64,000 nucleotides of DNA from Planctomonas sp. JC2975 (GTDB taxonomy: Bacteria > Actinomycetota > Actinomycetes > Actinomycetales > Microbacteriaceae), in assembly GCF_012985205.1 (NCBI RefSeq), contig NZ_JABEKS010000002.1:372001-436000 (forward strand), written 5' to 3'. Below, in pieces: positions 45,409 to 54,664 of this stretch (the first letter of the stretch is position 1; every line of letters starts with the position of its first letter). Made by a program: the position numbers and the translations under genes. The notes below the pieces were generated by a model. The model was given only the letters and a program-made list of their open reading frames with translations. It made no database searches and was not told where the DNA came from.

Positions 45409-46919
45409 CGTGATTCCTCCGGAGTGTCGGCCGGCGCTGTTCCGGAGGGTTTCGAGTGGGATGAATGGTCGTCGCTCGTATCCGTCGGCTCGCCGGTCTC
45501 GGCTTCGAGGCGCACGGTTCCGCCGGCGATGTCCGCGCCCTGCAGCACGACGGTGATCGTGTCACCCGCGACGACGCCGGCTTCGGCGCGGCACGAGACG
45601 GTGACGATCGGGTCGGTCAGCTGTACCCTGGCCCTCCCGTCCTGCACCTCGAGCACCCAGGCCGCGAACCGTTCACCGACGCGGTCGCGGAGCAGAGCGG
45701 CCTCGACGCGATCGATCGAGCCTGACGCCAGCCGCGACTCCTTCTCGATCGCGGTGTGCATCAGCCCAGGCACGTCGGGAAGGCTCTGCCTCACCCAGTC
45801 GGGCACGGATGCTCCGCTCGAGACCGCCGCGCTCACGACGAGTCCCCAGCGGTCGACGAGCCGACGCAAGGGCGCCGTGACGTGCGCGTAGGGCGCCGCG
45901 ACGGCAGCCTGCAACGGGTTCGGCGGGGGCGCACCGTCGAAGGCGACATAGCCGGCACCGCGGAACAGGGATGCGGCAGCCTGCAGCACGGCGAGTGTCT
46001 GCGGGTCCTCACGGTCGAGGCTGCGCAGGTAGTCCCCGTACCGCACGCCATGGGGCCACGGCAGGCCGAGGGCGACGGTGCGAACGCGGAAGGCGTTCAG
46101 CGCGACGTCGTCCGCGGCGGGCATGGTGCGCAGGATGCCGATCCCTGCGTCCAGCATCATCGAGGCCGCCGCCATACCCGTCATCAGCGAGAGCTGGGCG
46201 TTCCAGTCCTCGACCGGGAGCGGGCGCCGCCGCTCGATGCCGTACGAGCCGGAGGCGTCTCGCACGATCTCCTCGTCAGGAAGGTTGAGGCTCGCACCGC
46301 CGCGCAGACGCTCCTGCTTGAGACGGGCGCGACCGATCTCGGGCAGCAGGGCCGCCGGTGTGTCGGTGGAACCGGCATCCAAGTCTGCCTGCGTCGACGC
46401 GTAATCGAGCTGCACGCGTGAGCGCACCCACGCCCTCGTCACCTCGTGAGCCGTCTCGGCGCCGGCATCGTCCAAGTCGATGGTCCAGACGAACGCCGGG
46501 CGGTCGCGTCCTGGCAGGAGCGACCCCTTGTCCTCGCTGATCTCTCTCGGGTGCAGCGGGATGGTGCCGTCGGCCGCGTACAGCGTCTCGCCGCGACGGC
46601 GGGCCTCGGCATCCATCGCGCGGCCGGCGCGGACGAAACCCGGCACGTCCGCGATCGCGTACCTGACTCGCCACCCGGATCCGTTCCGCTGAAGGTGGAA
46701 CGCCTGGTCGAGGTCGCGGGATCCGAGCGGATCGAGCGTCGCGAACGGAATGTCTCTCAGGTCGAGCTGCGGGGGAACGGCCGTCGCCGCCGCCGCTTCC
46801 GCGAGGGCATCGGCCGGGAACTCCGCGGGGAGCTGCAACCGCGACCGCAGATCGGCGAGCGCCTCGGCGAGCTGACCCTGGGCGGTGGAGGCGGTCAGGC
46901 GCGCGCGACGATGGGGCAC
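45405..46919 (-). CDS. RNB-domain exoribonuclease (RNase II/R class)
   Basis: 504 residues. 3'-to-5' exoribonuclease. The RNB core begins at LDLRDIPFATLDPLGSRDLD, containing the metal-binding Asp residues of the family. The protein lacks the N-terminal cold-shock domains of E. coli RNase II and has only a short C-terminal OB-like region, followed by a polar Ser/Asp/Glu tail; this short form is common in actinobacteria. GTG 46919 is preceded by TAGGGT (minus strand) seven bases away. It is divergent from proS with only 23 bases between start codons. Confidence 0.92.
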   Translation of the reverse strand: MPHRRARLTASTAQGQLAEALADLRSRLQLPAEFPADALAEAAAATAVPPQLDLRDIPFATLDPLGSRDLDQAFHLQRNGSGWRVRYAIADVPGFVRAGRAMDAEARRRGETLYAADGTIPLHPREISEDKGSLLPGRDRPAFVWTIDLDDAGAETAHEVTRAWVRSRVQLDYASTQADLDAGSTDTPAALLPEIGRARLKQERLRGGASLNLPDEEIVRDASGSYGIERRRPLPVEDWNAQLSLMTGMAAASMMLDAGIGILRTMPAADDVALNAFRVRTVALGLPWPHGVRYGDYLRSLDREDPQTLAVLQAAASLFRGAGYVAFDGAPPPNPLQAAVAAPYAHVTAPLRRLVDRWGLVVSAAVSSGASVPDWVRQSLPDVPGLMHTAIEKESRLASGSIDRVEAALLRDRVGERFAAWVLEVQDGRARVQLTDPIVTVSCRAEAGVVAGDTITVVLQGADIAGGTVRLEAETGEPTDTSDDHSSHSKPSGTAPADTPEESR

Positions 46920-46942
46920 GGGGTCAACCCTAGACTTGACAG
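46920..46942. promoter_or_regulatory. 23-base divergent leaderless promoter, RNB gene / proS
   Basis: Forward TAGACT (46931-46936) lies six bases before GTG 46943 of proS; reverse-strand TAGGGT (forward 46927-46932) lies seven bases before GTG 46919 of the ribonuclease gene. The two -10 boxes overlap by two bases, so polymerase can engage only one direction at a time. Confidence 0.5.
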
Positions 46943-48712
46943 GTGGTCACCCGTCTCTCCAACTTCTTCCTCCGCACCCTTCGTGAAGACCCCGCCGACG
47001 CCGAAGTCACGAGCCACAAGCTGCTCGTGCGCGCCGGATACATCCGGCGTCAGGCAGCGGGCATTTTCGCCTGGCTGCCCCTCGGTCTGCGCGTGAAGGC
47101 GAAGATCGAGCAGATCATCCGCGAGGAGATGTCGGCCGCCGGCGCGCAGGAGGTGCACTTCCCGGCGCTGATGCCGCGTGAGGCGTACCAGGCGACCGGT
47201 CGATGGGACGAGTACGGCGACCTCCTGTTCCGTCTGCAGGACCGGAAGGGCGGCGACTACCTGCTCGCGCCCACGCACGAGGAGGCGTTCACGCTGCTCG
47301 TGAAGGACCTGTACTCGTCGTACAAGGACCTGCCGATCACGATCTACCAGATCCAGGACAAGTACCGCGATGAGGCGCGTCCGCGCGCCGGTCTGCTCCG
47401 CGGTCGCGAGTTCACCATGAAGGACGCCTACTCCTTCGACTCCTCCGACGCCGGCCTCGACACCAGCTACATGGCCCAGCGCGATGCGTACGAACGCATC
47501 TTCGCGCGCCTCGGGCTCGACTACGTCATTGTGAAAGCGGATGCCGGTGCCATGGGCGGATCGCGCAGCGAGGAGTTCCTGCACCCGACGCCGGTCGGCG
47601 AGGACACGTTCGTGCAATCGGCGGGCGGATACGCGGCCAACGTCGAGGCCTATGTCACGACGGCCCCCGCGGCGCGCTCGTACGAGAAGCTGACGCCCCA
47701 GGAGGTCGTCGACACCCCGAACACGCCGACGATCGAGTCGTTGGTCGCGATCGCGAACGAGAAGCATCCGCGTCCGGACGGTCGCGCGTGGACCGCGGCC
47801 GACACGCTGAAGAACGTCGTGCTCGGCCTGACCGACCTCGACGGAACGCGCGAGGTCGTCGTCGTCGGGCTGCCCGGCGACCGCGAGGTGGACATGAAGC
47901 GCGCCGAGGTGGCGTTCGCGCCGGCCGAGGTGGAACCGGCGACCGAAGCGGACTTCGCGAAGCATCCCGGACTCGTCAAGGGCTACATCGGGCCCTGGTC
48001 GCCGGAAGGCCAGGTGCTCGGCGAGGAGTCGCGCACGGGCATCCGCTACGTCGTCGACCCTCGGGTCGTCGACGGATCCGGATGGGTCACCGGCGCGAAC
48101 ATCGACGGCAAGCATGTGCTCGGCCTCGTCGCCGGCCGCGACTTCACGTGGGACGACACGGTCGAGGTCGCCGAGGTGCTGCCGGGCGATCCGGCACCGG
48201 ACGGATCCGGTCCTGTCGAGCTCGCCCGTGGCATGGAGATCGGCCACGTCTTCCAACTTGGTCGCAAGTACGCGGAGGCCCTCGGCCTCAAGGTGCTCGA
48301 CGAGAACGGCAAGCTGGTCACGGTCACGATGGGCTCATACGGCATCGGCGTGACGCGCATCCTCGCAATCATCGCCGAGGAGAACAACGATGACAAGGGC
48401 CTCATCTGGCCGGAGTCGGTTGCACCGTTCGATGTGCACGTCGTGGCAACGGGCAAGGACTCGGCGGTGTACGGGATCGCGGACGGCGTCGTCGCGTCGC
48501 TGGAGGCATCCGGACTCGACGTGCTCTACGACGACCGCCAGAAGGTGTCGCCCGGCGTCAAGTTCGGCGACGCCGAGCTCGTCGGCGTGCCGCGCATCGT
48601 GATCGTCGGACGGGATGCCGCAGACGGCGTCGTCGAGCTCTGGGACCGCCGAACGGGCGACCGTACGAAGGTCGCCGTCGGCGACGTCGTCGCCGCCCTG
48701 GCAGCCAGCTGA
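46943..48712 (+). CDS. proS: prolyl-tRNA synthetase
   Basis: 589 residues. Bacterial-type ProRS with a YbaK-like editing insertion between motifs 2 and 3. The class II motifs are seen: motif 1 region near the start, [34 protein letters not shown] (motif 2) and [10 protein letters not shown] (motif 3), and the C-terminal anticodon domain (VATGKDS to the end). GTG 46943 directly follows a -10 box. Charges tRNA-Pro; part of the conserved dxr-rip1-ispG-proS neighbourhood. Confidence 0.97.
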   Translation: MVTRLSNFFLRTLREDPADAEVTSHKLLVRAGYIRRQAAGIFAWLPLGLRVKAKIEQIIREEMSAAGAQEVHFPALMPREAYQATGRWDEYGDLLFRLQDRKGGDYLLAPTHEEAFTLLVKDLYSSYKDLPITIYQIQDKYRDEARPRAGLLRGREFTMKDAYSFDSSDAGLDTSYMAQRDAYERIFARLGLDYVIVKADAGAMGGSRSEEFLHPTPVGEDTFVQSAGGYAANVEAYVTTAPAARSYEKLTPQEVVDTPNTPTIESLVAIANEKHPRPDGRAWTAADTLKNVVLGLTDLDGTREVVVVGLPGDREVDMKRAEVAFAPAEVEPATEADFAKHPGLVKGYIGPWSPEGQVLGEESRTGIRYVVDPRVVDGSGWVTGANIDGKHVLGLVAGRDFTWDDTVEVAEVLPGDPAPDGSGPVELARGMEIGHVFQLGRKYAEALGLKVLDENGKLVTVTMGSYGIGVTRILAIIAEENNDDKGLIWPESVAPFDVHVVATGKDSAVYGIADGVVASLEASGLDVLYDDRQKVSPGVKFGDAELVGVPRIVIVGRDAADGVVELWDRRTGDRTKVAVGDVVAALAAS

Positions 48713-48829
48713 CCGAACGACGCCCGAGCTCACGGAGCGGGCGGAGTGGGCCGAAGGGCCACCGGCACAGGCACACTGCGACTCGCCGACGCTCGCAGGC
48801 GGCCAGACGCTGCGCGACGGCGGGCGTGA

Positions 48830-48835
48830 CATCCT
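48830..48835 (+). promoter_or_regulatory. candidate -10 box for the leaderless LOG-family gene
   Basis: CATCCT with a six-base spacer to ATG 48842; the first base departs from TANNNT. Confidence 0.35.
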
Positions 48836-48841
48836 GAATCC

Positions 48842-49888
48842 ATGCCTCACGAACCCGTCGACGCCGTCCGCCCCGACGATGACGGCATCGCGCGCCTGAT
48901 CGCCGAAGCCGGTATCCGCGAGGACCGCGACCTCGTCGCGCGCATGATGCAGACGTCGCTCGGCCTTGGAACGGATGCGCCGGGCCGCCTCGACCTCAAG
49001 ATCTCTACGGCGGCGCTCCAGGAGATGCGCGCGGCCTTCCGGCTCTTCGCACCGTTCCACGACGTGAAGAAGGTCACGATCTTCGGTTCCGCGCGGACGA
49101 AGCCTCAGGATGCCCTCTACGTGCAGACCACGCGCGTGGCGGCAGCCCTCGCGGGCCGTGGATGGATGGCGGTCACGGGCGCAGGTCCCGGCATCATGCA
49201 GGCGGCGGTCGCGGGCGCAGGACCGGAGAAGTCCATCGGGGTGTCCATCCGCTTGCCGTTCGAGGAGCATCCCGACGCGTCGGTGCAGGAGGAGCCCAAC
49301 GTCGTCACGATGAAGTACTTCTTCACCCGCAAGCTCATGCTCGTGAAGGAGTCGAGCGGGTTCATCTATCTGCCAGGAGGGTTCGGGACGCTCGATGAGA
49401 TGTTCGAGCTGCTCACGCTGCAGCAGACAGGCAAGGCGGAACCCGTGCCGATCGTGCTGCTCGATGCACCGGACGGAACCAACTGGACCGGATTGAAGAA
49501 GTATGTCGACGAGCAGCTCGTGACGTCAGGGGTGATCGCGCCGAACGACTTCGACCGGGTGGTGATCACCGACTCCGTCGACACGGCTGTTGCCGAGATC
49601 ACCGGGTTCTGGCGCAACTACGACTCGCTCCGCTGGGTGGGTGATCTGCTGGTGCTGCGCCTGCGGCACGAGCCGACGGATGCCGAGCTGGAGCGCCTCA
49701 ATGCTCGGTTCGGCGTGTTCGCGACCGATGGCATCCGTCGCGTCGAACCGCTGCGCGCCGAGCGTCAGGACGACGACCGGCTCGGGTTGCCGCGGATCGC
49801 CCTCCGCCTCGAACCCCATCGCGTCGGCGACCTCTTCGAGCTCATCAGGGCCATCAACGAGTTGCCGTCCGCCGTCCAAGCGGGCTGA
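48842..49888 (+). CDS. LOG-family (TIGR00730-like) Rossmann-fold protein
   Basis: 348 residues. Contains the LOG (lysine decarboxylase-like) fold with nucleotide motif TGAGPGIMQAA and the signature PGGFGTLDEMFE, which in characterised members hydrolyses cytokinin or purine riboside 5'-monophosphates to free base and ribose phosphate. An extra N-terminal helix region (about 70 residues) and a C-terminal extension after residue 250 make it longer than the 190-residue LOG enzymes; this longer form is common in actinobacteria and its substrate is not known. It follows proS by 129 bases. Confidence 0.88.
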   Translation: MPHEPVDAVRPDDDGIARLIAEAGIREDRDLVARMMQTSLGLGTDAPGRLDLKISTAALQEMRAAFRLFAPFHDVKKVTIFGSARTKPQDALYVQTTRVAAALAGRGWMAVTGAGPGIMQAAVAGAGPEKSIGVSIRLPFEEHPDASVQEEPNVVTMKYFFTRKLMLVKESSGFIYLPGGFGTLDEMFELLTLQQTGKAEPVPIVLLDAPDGTNWTGLKKYVDEQLVTSGVIAPNDFDRVVITDSVDTAVAEITGFWRNYDSLRWVGDLLVLRLRHEPTDAELERLNARFGVFATDGIRRVEPLRAERQDDDRLGLPRIALRLEPHRVGDLFELIRAINELPSAVQAG

Positions 49889-49916
49889 GAATCCTCGGGA
49901 TCGGCCTGCGGCGACT

Positions 49917-51017
49917 TCACGCTTCCCGGGCGAGCGCCTCGATGCGGTCGGCTGCGACGCCGGCGCCGTGCTCGTCGCGGAGCCGCACACCGGCTCGCGA
50001 GGCGTTGGCGGCAACCGTAGGATCGGCGAGGATGCTTCGCACGGCCTGCATGATGGCAGCCGGTTTCGCCGATCGGCGCAGCGTGAGCCCGAGACCGTTC
50101 TGCTGCACGATGCGTCCGATCAGAGGCTGATCGGACATGCGATTCATCGGCAGGATGAGGAGCGGCACCCCGTGTGCGAGGGCGGCGAGGGTCGTCGAGT
50201 GCCCGCCGTGTCCGATCACAAGCGATGCGCGAGAAAGGATGCCGGCGTGCGGCGTGCGGCCTCTCATCTCGACATTCGGCGGGATCTCGCCCGTGAACGG
50301 CGAGGTCGGCGTGCTGCGGGTGATGATCGCTCGTAAGGGGAGTCGGCCGAGCGCAGCGATGATGCGCCGGTACACCTCGTCCTGGCCGTGTTGCCACACG
50401 CTGCTCAGGCTGACCAGCACGAGCGGGTCGGCATGCGGAGCGCGGGGTTCGGGTGCGGCACCGTGTTCGGTGGTGCCGGTCCACTGGAAGCCGACGGTGT
50501 CGCCGGTGTCGGTGAGCGGATCCAGCGCTCGGTCCGTCAGCGCCAGACGCTCGTCGGCAGCGGACCACAACCGGACAGGGCTCAAGCCGACGGGCCGCAG
50601 CGCGATGTTCGCCGGGCCTTTCGCCATGGGTCCGTCGAAGAACGCCCCGAAGGAGTGGAACAGCACGGCGACGGGGGAGGGGCAGCGTTGCGCTGCGCGG
50701 ATCGCCGTGATCATCATGGCGTCGATGACGACGACATCCGGTCGTCGTCGCAGGATGGTTTCGTGCACCTGACGGCCGACGGCAGGACTCATGCCCAAGC
50801 GGATCAGCCCGGTCAGCTGTCCGAATCCGGTCGTCGCCGGGCCCGGCTCGTGTCCGAGAAGCGCCGAGAGCGGCACCGGCTCGATCCCGGAGGAACGAGG
50901 GGTGAACCCGGCGGCTGCCACCCGATGGCCCCGTCCGGCGAGTTCGCGTGCGACTGCCATGACGGGCGGGATATTGCCGCCGGCATCCGCACCGACGAAC
51001 AGGATGTCGCGCCTCAC
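49917..51017 (-). CDS. UGT/MGT-like GT-B glycosyltransferase
   Basis: 366 residues. GT-B family glycosyltransferase with N-terminal acceptor domain opening DILFVGADAGGNIPPV and C-terminal NDP-sugar domain with GHGGHSTTLAALAHGVPLLI, the UGT donor signature. The style resembles macrolide- and natural-product-modifying glycosyltransferases. GTG 51017 overlaps the histidine kinase stop (GTGA) and follows GGAG; the longer open frame upstream lies inside the kinase gene. It is therefore co-translated with a two-component system, which suggests that the sensor regulates it or responds to its product. Confidence 0.9.
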   Translation of the reverse strand: MRRDILFVGADAGGNIPPVMAVARELAGRGHRVAAAGFTPRSSGIEPVPLSALLGHEPGPATTGFGQLTGLIRLGMSPAVGRQVHETILRRRPDVVVIDAMMITAIRAAQRCPSPVAVLFHSFGAFFDGPMAKGPANIALRPVGLSPVRLWSAADERLALTDRALDPLTDTGDTVGFQWTGTTEHGAAPEPRAPHADPLVLVSLSSVWQHGQDEVYRRIIAALGRLPLRAIITRSTPTSPFTGEIPPNVEMRGRTPHAGILSRASLVIGHGGHSTTLAALAHGVPLLILPMNRMSDQPLIGRIVQQNGLGLTLRRSAKPAAIMQAVRSILADPTVAANASRAGVRLRDEHGAGVAADRIEALAREA

Positions 51018-52558
51018 GAGCCGTCTCCGTCTGTCGGAGGGAGTGCGAGCTCGGTGTCGTATGGAAGGCGCACGATGACGCTCCAGCCATTCTGAACGGG
51101 ACCGGCTTCGACGGATCCGCCGAGCTCCTCCGCCCGCTGCTGCATCGACGTCAGACCCATGCCGTGAGGGAATCTGCGATCTCCCGGGGTGCTGAACTCC
51201 GTCGCGTTGGTGACGACGAGCTCGGCCGCTTTCCCGCTGATCGCGAAGTGGAGGGAGGCAGATGATCCTGGCGAATGCCGCTCCACGTTGGCGATGGCCT
51301 CGCACGCAATCCGGTACGCGGCGAGTTCGACGGCTGGTGGCAACGGTGGAACCTCGGACGGTACCGTGACGTCGATTCCGGCTGCTCTTGCCCGTGCGGC
51401 GATCGCGGCGCCGAGTCCGCGCTGCTCCAGTTCGACCGGCCACAGGCCGTAGACGACGCGACGCACCTCGGCGATAGCGGTGCGGAGGTCAGCACGGGAG
51501 GCGTCGAGCTGCTCGGCCGCTGAGACGTCGTCGGTCGTGAGGAGGTTGCGTGCGGCATCCGCTCGCATCACCGCGCCCGTGAGCAGCGGACCCAGGCCGT
51601 CGTGCAGGTCGCGATGCAGGGAGAGTTGTTCGCGTTCCCGGGTGTCGGCGAGGGATGCCCGCGCCGCACGAACCTGCGCCAGGAGCGCTGACTCGCGGGC
51701 CAGCAGAACGAGCGGCGGGGCGATGAGGGCCAGCGCAGCCCGATCGTCCCTGTGCAGGGACCGTTCGCCTCGACGCAGGGTCACCCGCAGCAGGAAGCCT
51801 TCGCCCGCGCCGAGCGGAACGTCCGCAGTGGCGTCCTCCGGGCTTTGCCCGGACGTGCCCGACGCGATGACCGCCTGGCCGTCGACGAGTTCGATGCGCG
51901 GCAGCCGCAGGGCGGCGGCCGCCTCATCGAGTGCCGCGGTGAGCGCGTCCGTCCCGTCGAGCACACGGCGGCCGATACGGAGTGCCGTCGCGGCTGGCTC
52001 GACGCGCCCGCCGTACAGGGCACGGCCGACGGTGCGTCGCAGAAGCAGCACGAGCGGCGCGAACGCGATCGCGATGACGACAGCCGTAAGAGTCTGCACG
52101 AGGCGCAGCGCCGACGCCGGCACGATGAGCGTGCCCACCGCGACCACGCCCGCATAGACGGCGAGCACCACGATCACCGCGAGCAGTGCCAGCACGAGGT
52201 CGGAGGCGTCGGAGAGGATCATCGCGACGATCGCGATGGTGACCAGCGTGCCCACCGTGGCCAGGATCACACCGCCGGGCGGCACCACGTTCGCCGGCGC
52301 GAAGAACACGGGCAGCGCCGTGAGGATCCCGGCCAACTGCGCGCAGGCGATGGCGACCGTCGCCCACCGCAGTCCGCGCCAGGCCGGCAGGAAGAGTGCG
52401 ATCGTCACGACGAGGATGGCGCAGGTCAGCACGGCCACGATGACCGACAGCGGTCCGACTTCGCCCGTGGACGGATCCGCCTCGATGTCCAAGGCAGACG
52501 GAATCGCGGCAGCCGATAGCAGCAGGGCGAGTACGAGGCCGGTGCGTCGCAGGATCAC
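51014..52558 (-). CDS. NarL-type sensor histidine kinase (first system)
   Basis: 514 residues. Roughly six membrane helices (to about 195), a GAF-like region, and a HisKA_3/HATPase module: phospho-accepting His in LHRDLHDGLGPLL, N-box NVERHSPGSS and G-box HGMGLTSMQQRAEEL. It phosphorylates the response regulator encoded just upstream. GTG 52558 overlaps that gene's stop (GTGA), so an apparent longer frame to 53449 is not a fusion. It also overlaps the glycosyltransferase downstream. Confidence 0.93.
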   Translation of the reverse strand: MILRRTGLVLALLLSAAAIPSALDIEADPSTGEVGPLSVIVAVLTCAILVVTIALFLPAWRGLRWATVAIACAQLAGILTALPVFFAPANVVPPGGVILATVGTLVTIAIVAMILSDASDLVLALLAVIVVLAVYAGVVAVGTLIVPASALRLVQTLTAVVIAIAFAPLVLLLRRTVGRALYGGRVEPAATALRIGRRVLDGTDALTAALDEAAAALRLPRIELVDGQAVIASGTSGQSPEDATADVPLGAGEGFLLRVTLRRGERSLHRDDRAALALIAPPLVLLARESALLAQVRAARASLADTREREQLSLHRDLHDGLGPLLTGAVMRADAARNLLTTDDVSAAEQLDASRADLRTAIAEVRRVVYGLWPVELEQRGLGAAIAARARAAGIDVTVPSEVPPLPPAVELAAYRIACEAIANVERHSPGSSASLHFAISGKAAELVVTNATEFSTPGDRRFPHGMGLTSMQQRAEELGGSVEAGPVQNGWSVIVRLPYDTELALPPTDGDGS

Positions 52559-53226
52559 GATCCGTACCCGCCGTCGCGCGCGAGCACGATCGCCTCTGAC
52601 CGGGTTGCGACGCCGAGCTTGAGGAAGATGGCCGACACGTGGTTGCCGACCGTCTTGCCGGCGATCCCGAGTCGGTCGGAGATGTCGCCGTTCGAGCGTC
52701 CGGCGGCGATCAGGTCGAGCACCTGGCGCTCGCGTGCGGTGAGGGCGGGGAACGGATCCGCGCGTCGCCCGCGACGCGCGCTCGAGAGCCCCGAACCTGA
52801 AAGACCGGCACCCGCGAGTGCGGCTCCCGCGACGGGTGCAGCGAGGATCGTCGCACCTGTCGCGACCGTGCGCACCGCGCGCTCGATCTCCTCGGGCTCG
52901 GCACCCTTGAGAAGATATCCGTTCGCGCCGGCCGACAGAACATCGGCGACGAGGTCGTCGTCGTCGAACATCGTCAGCACGAGGATCGCGGTGCCCGGCG
53001 CATCCCTCCGGATGCGGCGCGCCGCCTCGATCCCGTCGACGCCCGGCATGCGCAGGTCGAGGATGACCACCTCGGGTCGCGACAGCACCGTCTCCCGGAC
53101 CGCGCCCGCGCCGTCGGCGGCCTCTCCGACGACCTCGACGCCCTCCAGCGTGCCGAGCAGGGCGACGAGTCCGGCGCGCACGACCGGATGGTCGTCGGCG
53201 ACCAGCACGCGGATGGTTGCGGCCAT
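52555..53226 (-). CDS. NarL/LuxR-family response regulator (first system)
   Basis: 223 residues. Receiver domain with phospho-Asp in VVILDLRMPG, a Pro/Gly/Ala linker and a C-terminal LuxR helix-turn-helix (LTARERQVLDLIAAGRSN). The start could be ATG 53226 or ATG 53232; 53226 is favoured because minus-strand CACTAT sits exactly six bases upstream, the leaderless pattern of this genome. Two inverted repeats immediately upstream are likely regulatory. First gene of the RR-HK-glycosyltransferase operon. Confidence 0.92.
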   Translation of the reverse strand: MAATIRVLVADDHPVVRAGLVALLGTLEGVEVVGEAADGAGAVRETVLSRPEVVILDLRMPGVDGIEAARRIRRDAPGTAILVLTMFDDDDLVADVLSAGANGYLLKGAEPEEIERAVRTVATGATILAAPVAGAALAGAGLSGSGLSSARRGRRADPFPALTARERQVLDLIAAGRSNGDISDRLGIAGKTVGNHVSAIFLKLGVATRSEAIVLARDGGYGS

Positions 53227-53232
53227 GTCCAT

Positions 53233-53279
53233 ATAGTGCCGCCGACATGGCGGCACGGCATGGGGGCGCGCCCCCATGC
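53233..53279. promoter_or_regulatory. promoter and nested palindromes upstream of the first response regulator
   Basis: CACTAT (53233-53238, minus strand) precedes ATG 53226 by six bases. TGCCGCC/GGCGGCA arms (53237-53243, 53249-53255) with a five-base spacer abut it. Beyond lies a perfect 22-base palindrome at 53258-53279, whose half is GCATGGGGGCG. It is a candidate operator for the response regulator or a strong hairpin. Confidence 0.5.
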
Positions 53280-53466
53280 GCTCCGGGAGAAGGCCGCCGT
53301 AATGCCCGGACGCACAGGGGTGCCGCCTCATGCCGTGTCGCCTGGTGCCCGGAACGCTGTCCGCAGCGGTCGCCGCGCGGCGGCCGTCGTCGCCGAGGCG
53401 AACCCCGCCTGCACGACGAACCGGCACGGGGCCCGGGACGAGAAGCCACTACGAGAAGGAGTCACC

Positions 53467-53910
53467 ATGAGCACCACAGCGAATGCGGTCGCAACGACGA
53501 GGGGCACGCGCATCCGACCTCGTCATCCGGTCGCGCTGCGCATCGGCCTGGTGCTGGCCGCACTGGTCAGCATCCTGAACGCGCTCCCCGCGGTCACCGA
53601 CATCGGCCTGAACGGCACGCCGTGGGATGCGGTCGTGATCGGCCTCGCCGTTCTCACGCCCGCCATCGCCATCGCGACCCTCGTACTGCTGCCGTTCGCG
53701 TGGATGGGCAACCGCCGACCGGCGGTATGGGTCGCGGCGCTGCAACTCGTCGCGATCCTCGGCCTTCTCCCGCCGTTCGTGCTGGTCTTCACAGACGGGC
53801 TGCCCCTCATCGCACCGCTGAGCGCAGGGATCACGATCCTGCTCGAGCTGCTGTTCGCCTGGCTGATCGTGCACGGCGCTGCGCCCCGCGGAGACGGCCC
53901 GGGCCTCTGA
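53467..53910 (+). CDS. four-helix membrane protein, function unknown
   Basis: 147 residues. After a basic head of about 25 residues, four hydrophobic helices fill the rest of the protein; no soluble domain or known motif is seen. ATG 53467 has AAGGAG five bases upstream, a strong ribosome site. It is divergent from the first two-component system and followed by a strong hairpin. A small protein of similar design is encoded next to the second system (54087-54464), suggesting small membrane partners or targets of these sensors (inference). Confidence 0.8.
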   Translation: MSTTANAVATTRGTRIRPRHPVALRIGLVLAALVSILNALPAVTDIGLNGTPWDAVVIGLAVLTPAIAIATLVLLPFAWMGNRRPAVWVAALQLVAILGLLPPFVLVFTDGLPLIAPLSAGITILLELLFAWLIVHGAAPRGDGPGL

Positions 53911-53936
53911 CCAGGGCCGACGAGCTGAACATCGGA

Positions 53937-53969
53937 GGATGCGGTCGCCTCGAACGAGGGACCGCATCC
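53937..53969 (+). terminator. strong hairpin after the four-helix gene
   Basis: GGATGCGGTC and GACCGCATCC (10-base arms) enclose a second CCTCG/CGAGG stem with an AA loop, 27 bases past the stop. No U-run follows. The remaining bases to 54086 show nothing else. Confidence 0.6.
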
Positions 53970-54086
53970 TGCGGTGCGTTCCGTGGTGTGGGTGCGCAGG
54001 TTCCGAGCGCTTTTCGTGCGTGCGGACTCCGTGGGTGCGTTCCGAGTGCCGCATCCCCGCGCATCCGAGACTGAAGCTCCGCCGCC

Positions 54087-54464
54087 TCAGCGCCGCCGCA
54101 ACCCTACGATGAGGAACACGACCGCGACCGCGGCGACCGCGAGCTCCAGCCAGGCGACGACGAGCGCGCCGACGGGCGCCGCCGCGGGCTCCAGCAGCAG
54201 CGGAAGGATAGTGAGCGCCGACAGCGCCCGGCTGATGGCCGTGAGCCAGATGCCCCACCTCGCGCCGCGCCAGGCGTCGACTGCGCCGACGATCGTGAGC
54301 ACGTCGAGCACGCCTCCCACGACGAAGACGGCGAAAGGCGCGTTCGCCGGTATCGCGATGAACACCGTGCCCAGGATGTCCGCGGCGACGAGCGCCAGCG
54401 AGATGACGGTGCCGATGCGGGCCGCCTTAAGCGGTCGGGCGAACGTGACGGATGCGTTGACCAT
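54087..54464 (-). CDS. small four-helix membrane protein
   Basis: 125 residues with four hydrophobic helices and a basic C-terminal end (GLRRR). No family is recognised. AAGGGA lies seven bases before ATG 54464. It is on the same strand as, and downstream of, the second two-component system (200 bases away). Possibly a target of that system. Confidence 0.8.
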   Translation of the reverse strand: MVNASVTFARPLKAARIGTVISLALVAADILGTVFIAIPANAPFAVFVVGGVLDVLTIVGAVDAWRGARWGIWLTAISRALSALTILPLLLEPAAAPVGALVVAWLELAVAAVAVVFLIVGLRRR

Positions 54465-54664
54465 GGTCGTTTCCCTTCGACTCCGGCCCGCGATCCGGGC
54501 CTGTGACTCCAGGCTCGTCGGGCCTGCCGCCGCCGCCCACCGTGGCAGCGCCCGATCCCGATGCGTGCTGGCACGGATGTCCGCACGGGCGCGGCATCCG
54601 CGTCACTGCACAGACGCCGGGTCTTTCCGGCGTCGGACATCGCCGGCGTCGGAAGGGTCTGGAG

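Noticed and set aside
51014-53449. apparent 811-residue response regulator/histidine kinase fusion
   Set aside because: The upstream part is an out-of-frame shadow of the response regulator; the kinase has its own GTG at 52558 overlapping the regulator stop.
54580-54660. repeated CCGGCGTCGGA near the second response regulator
   Set aside because: Two short copies in GC-rich DNA; no symmetry or spacing that suggests a site.
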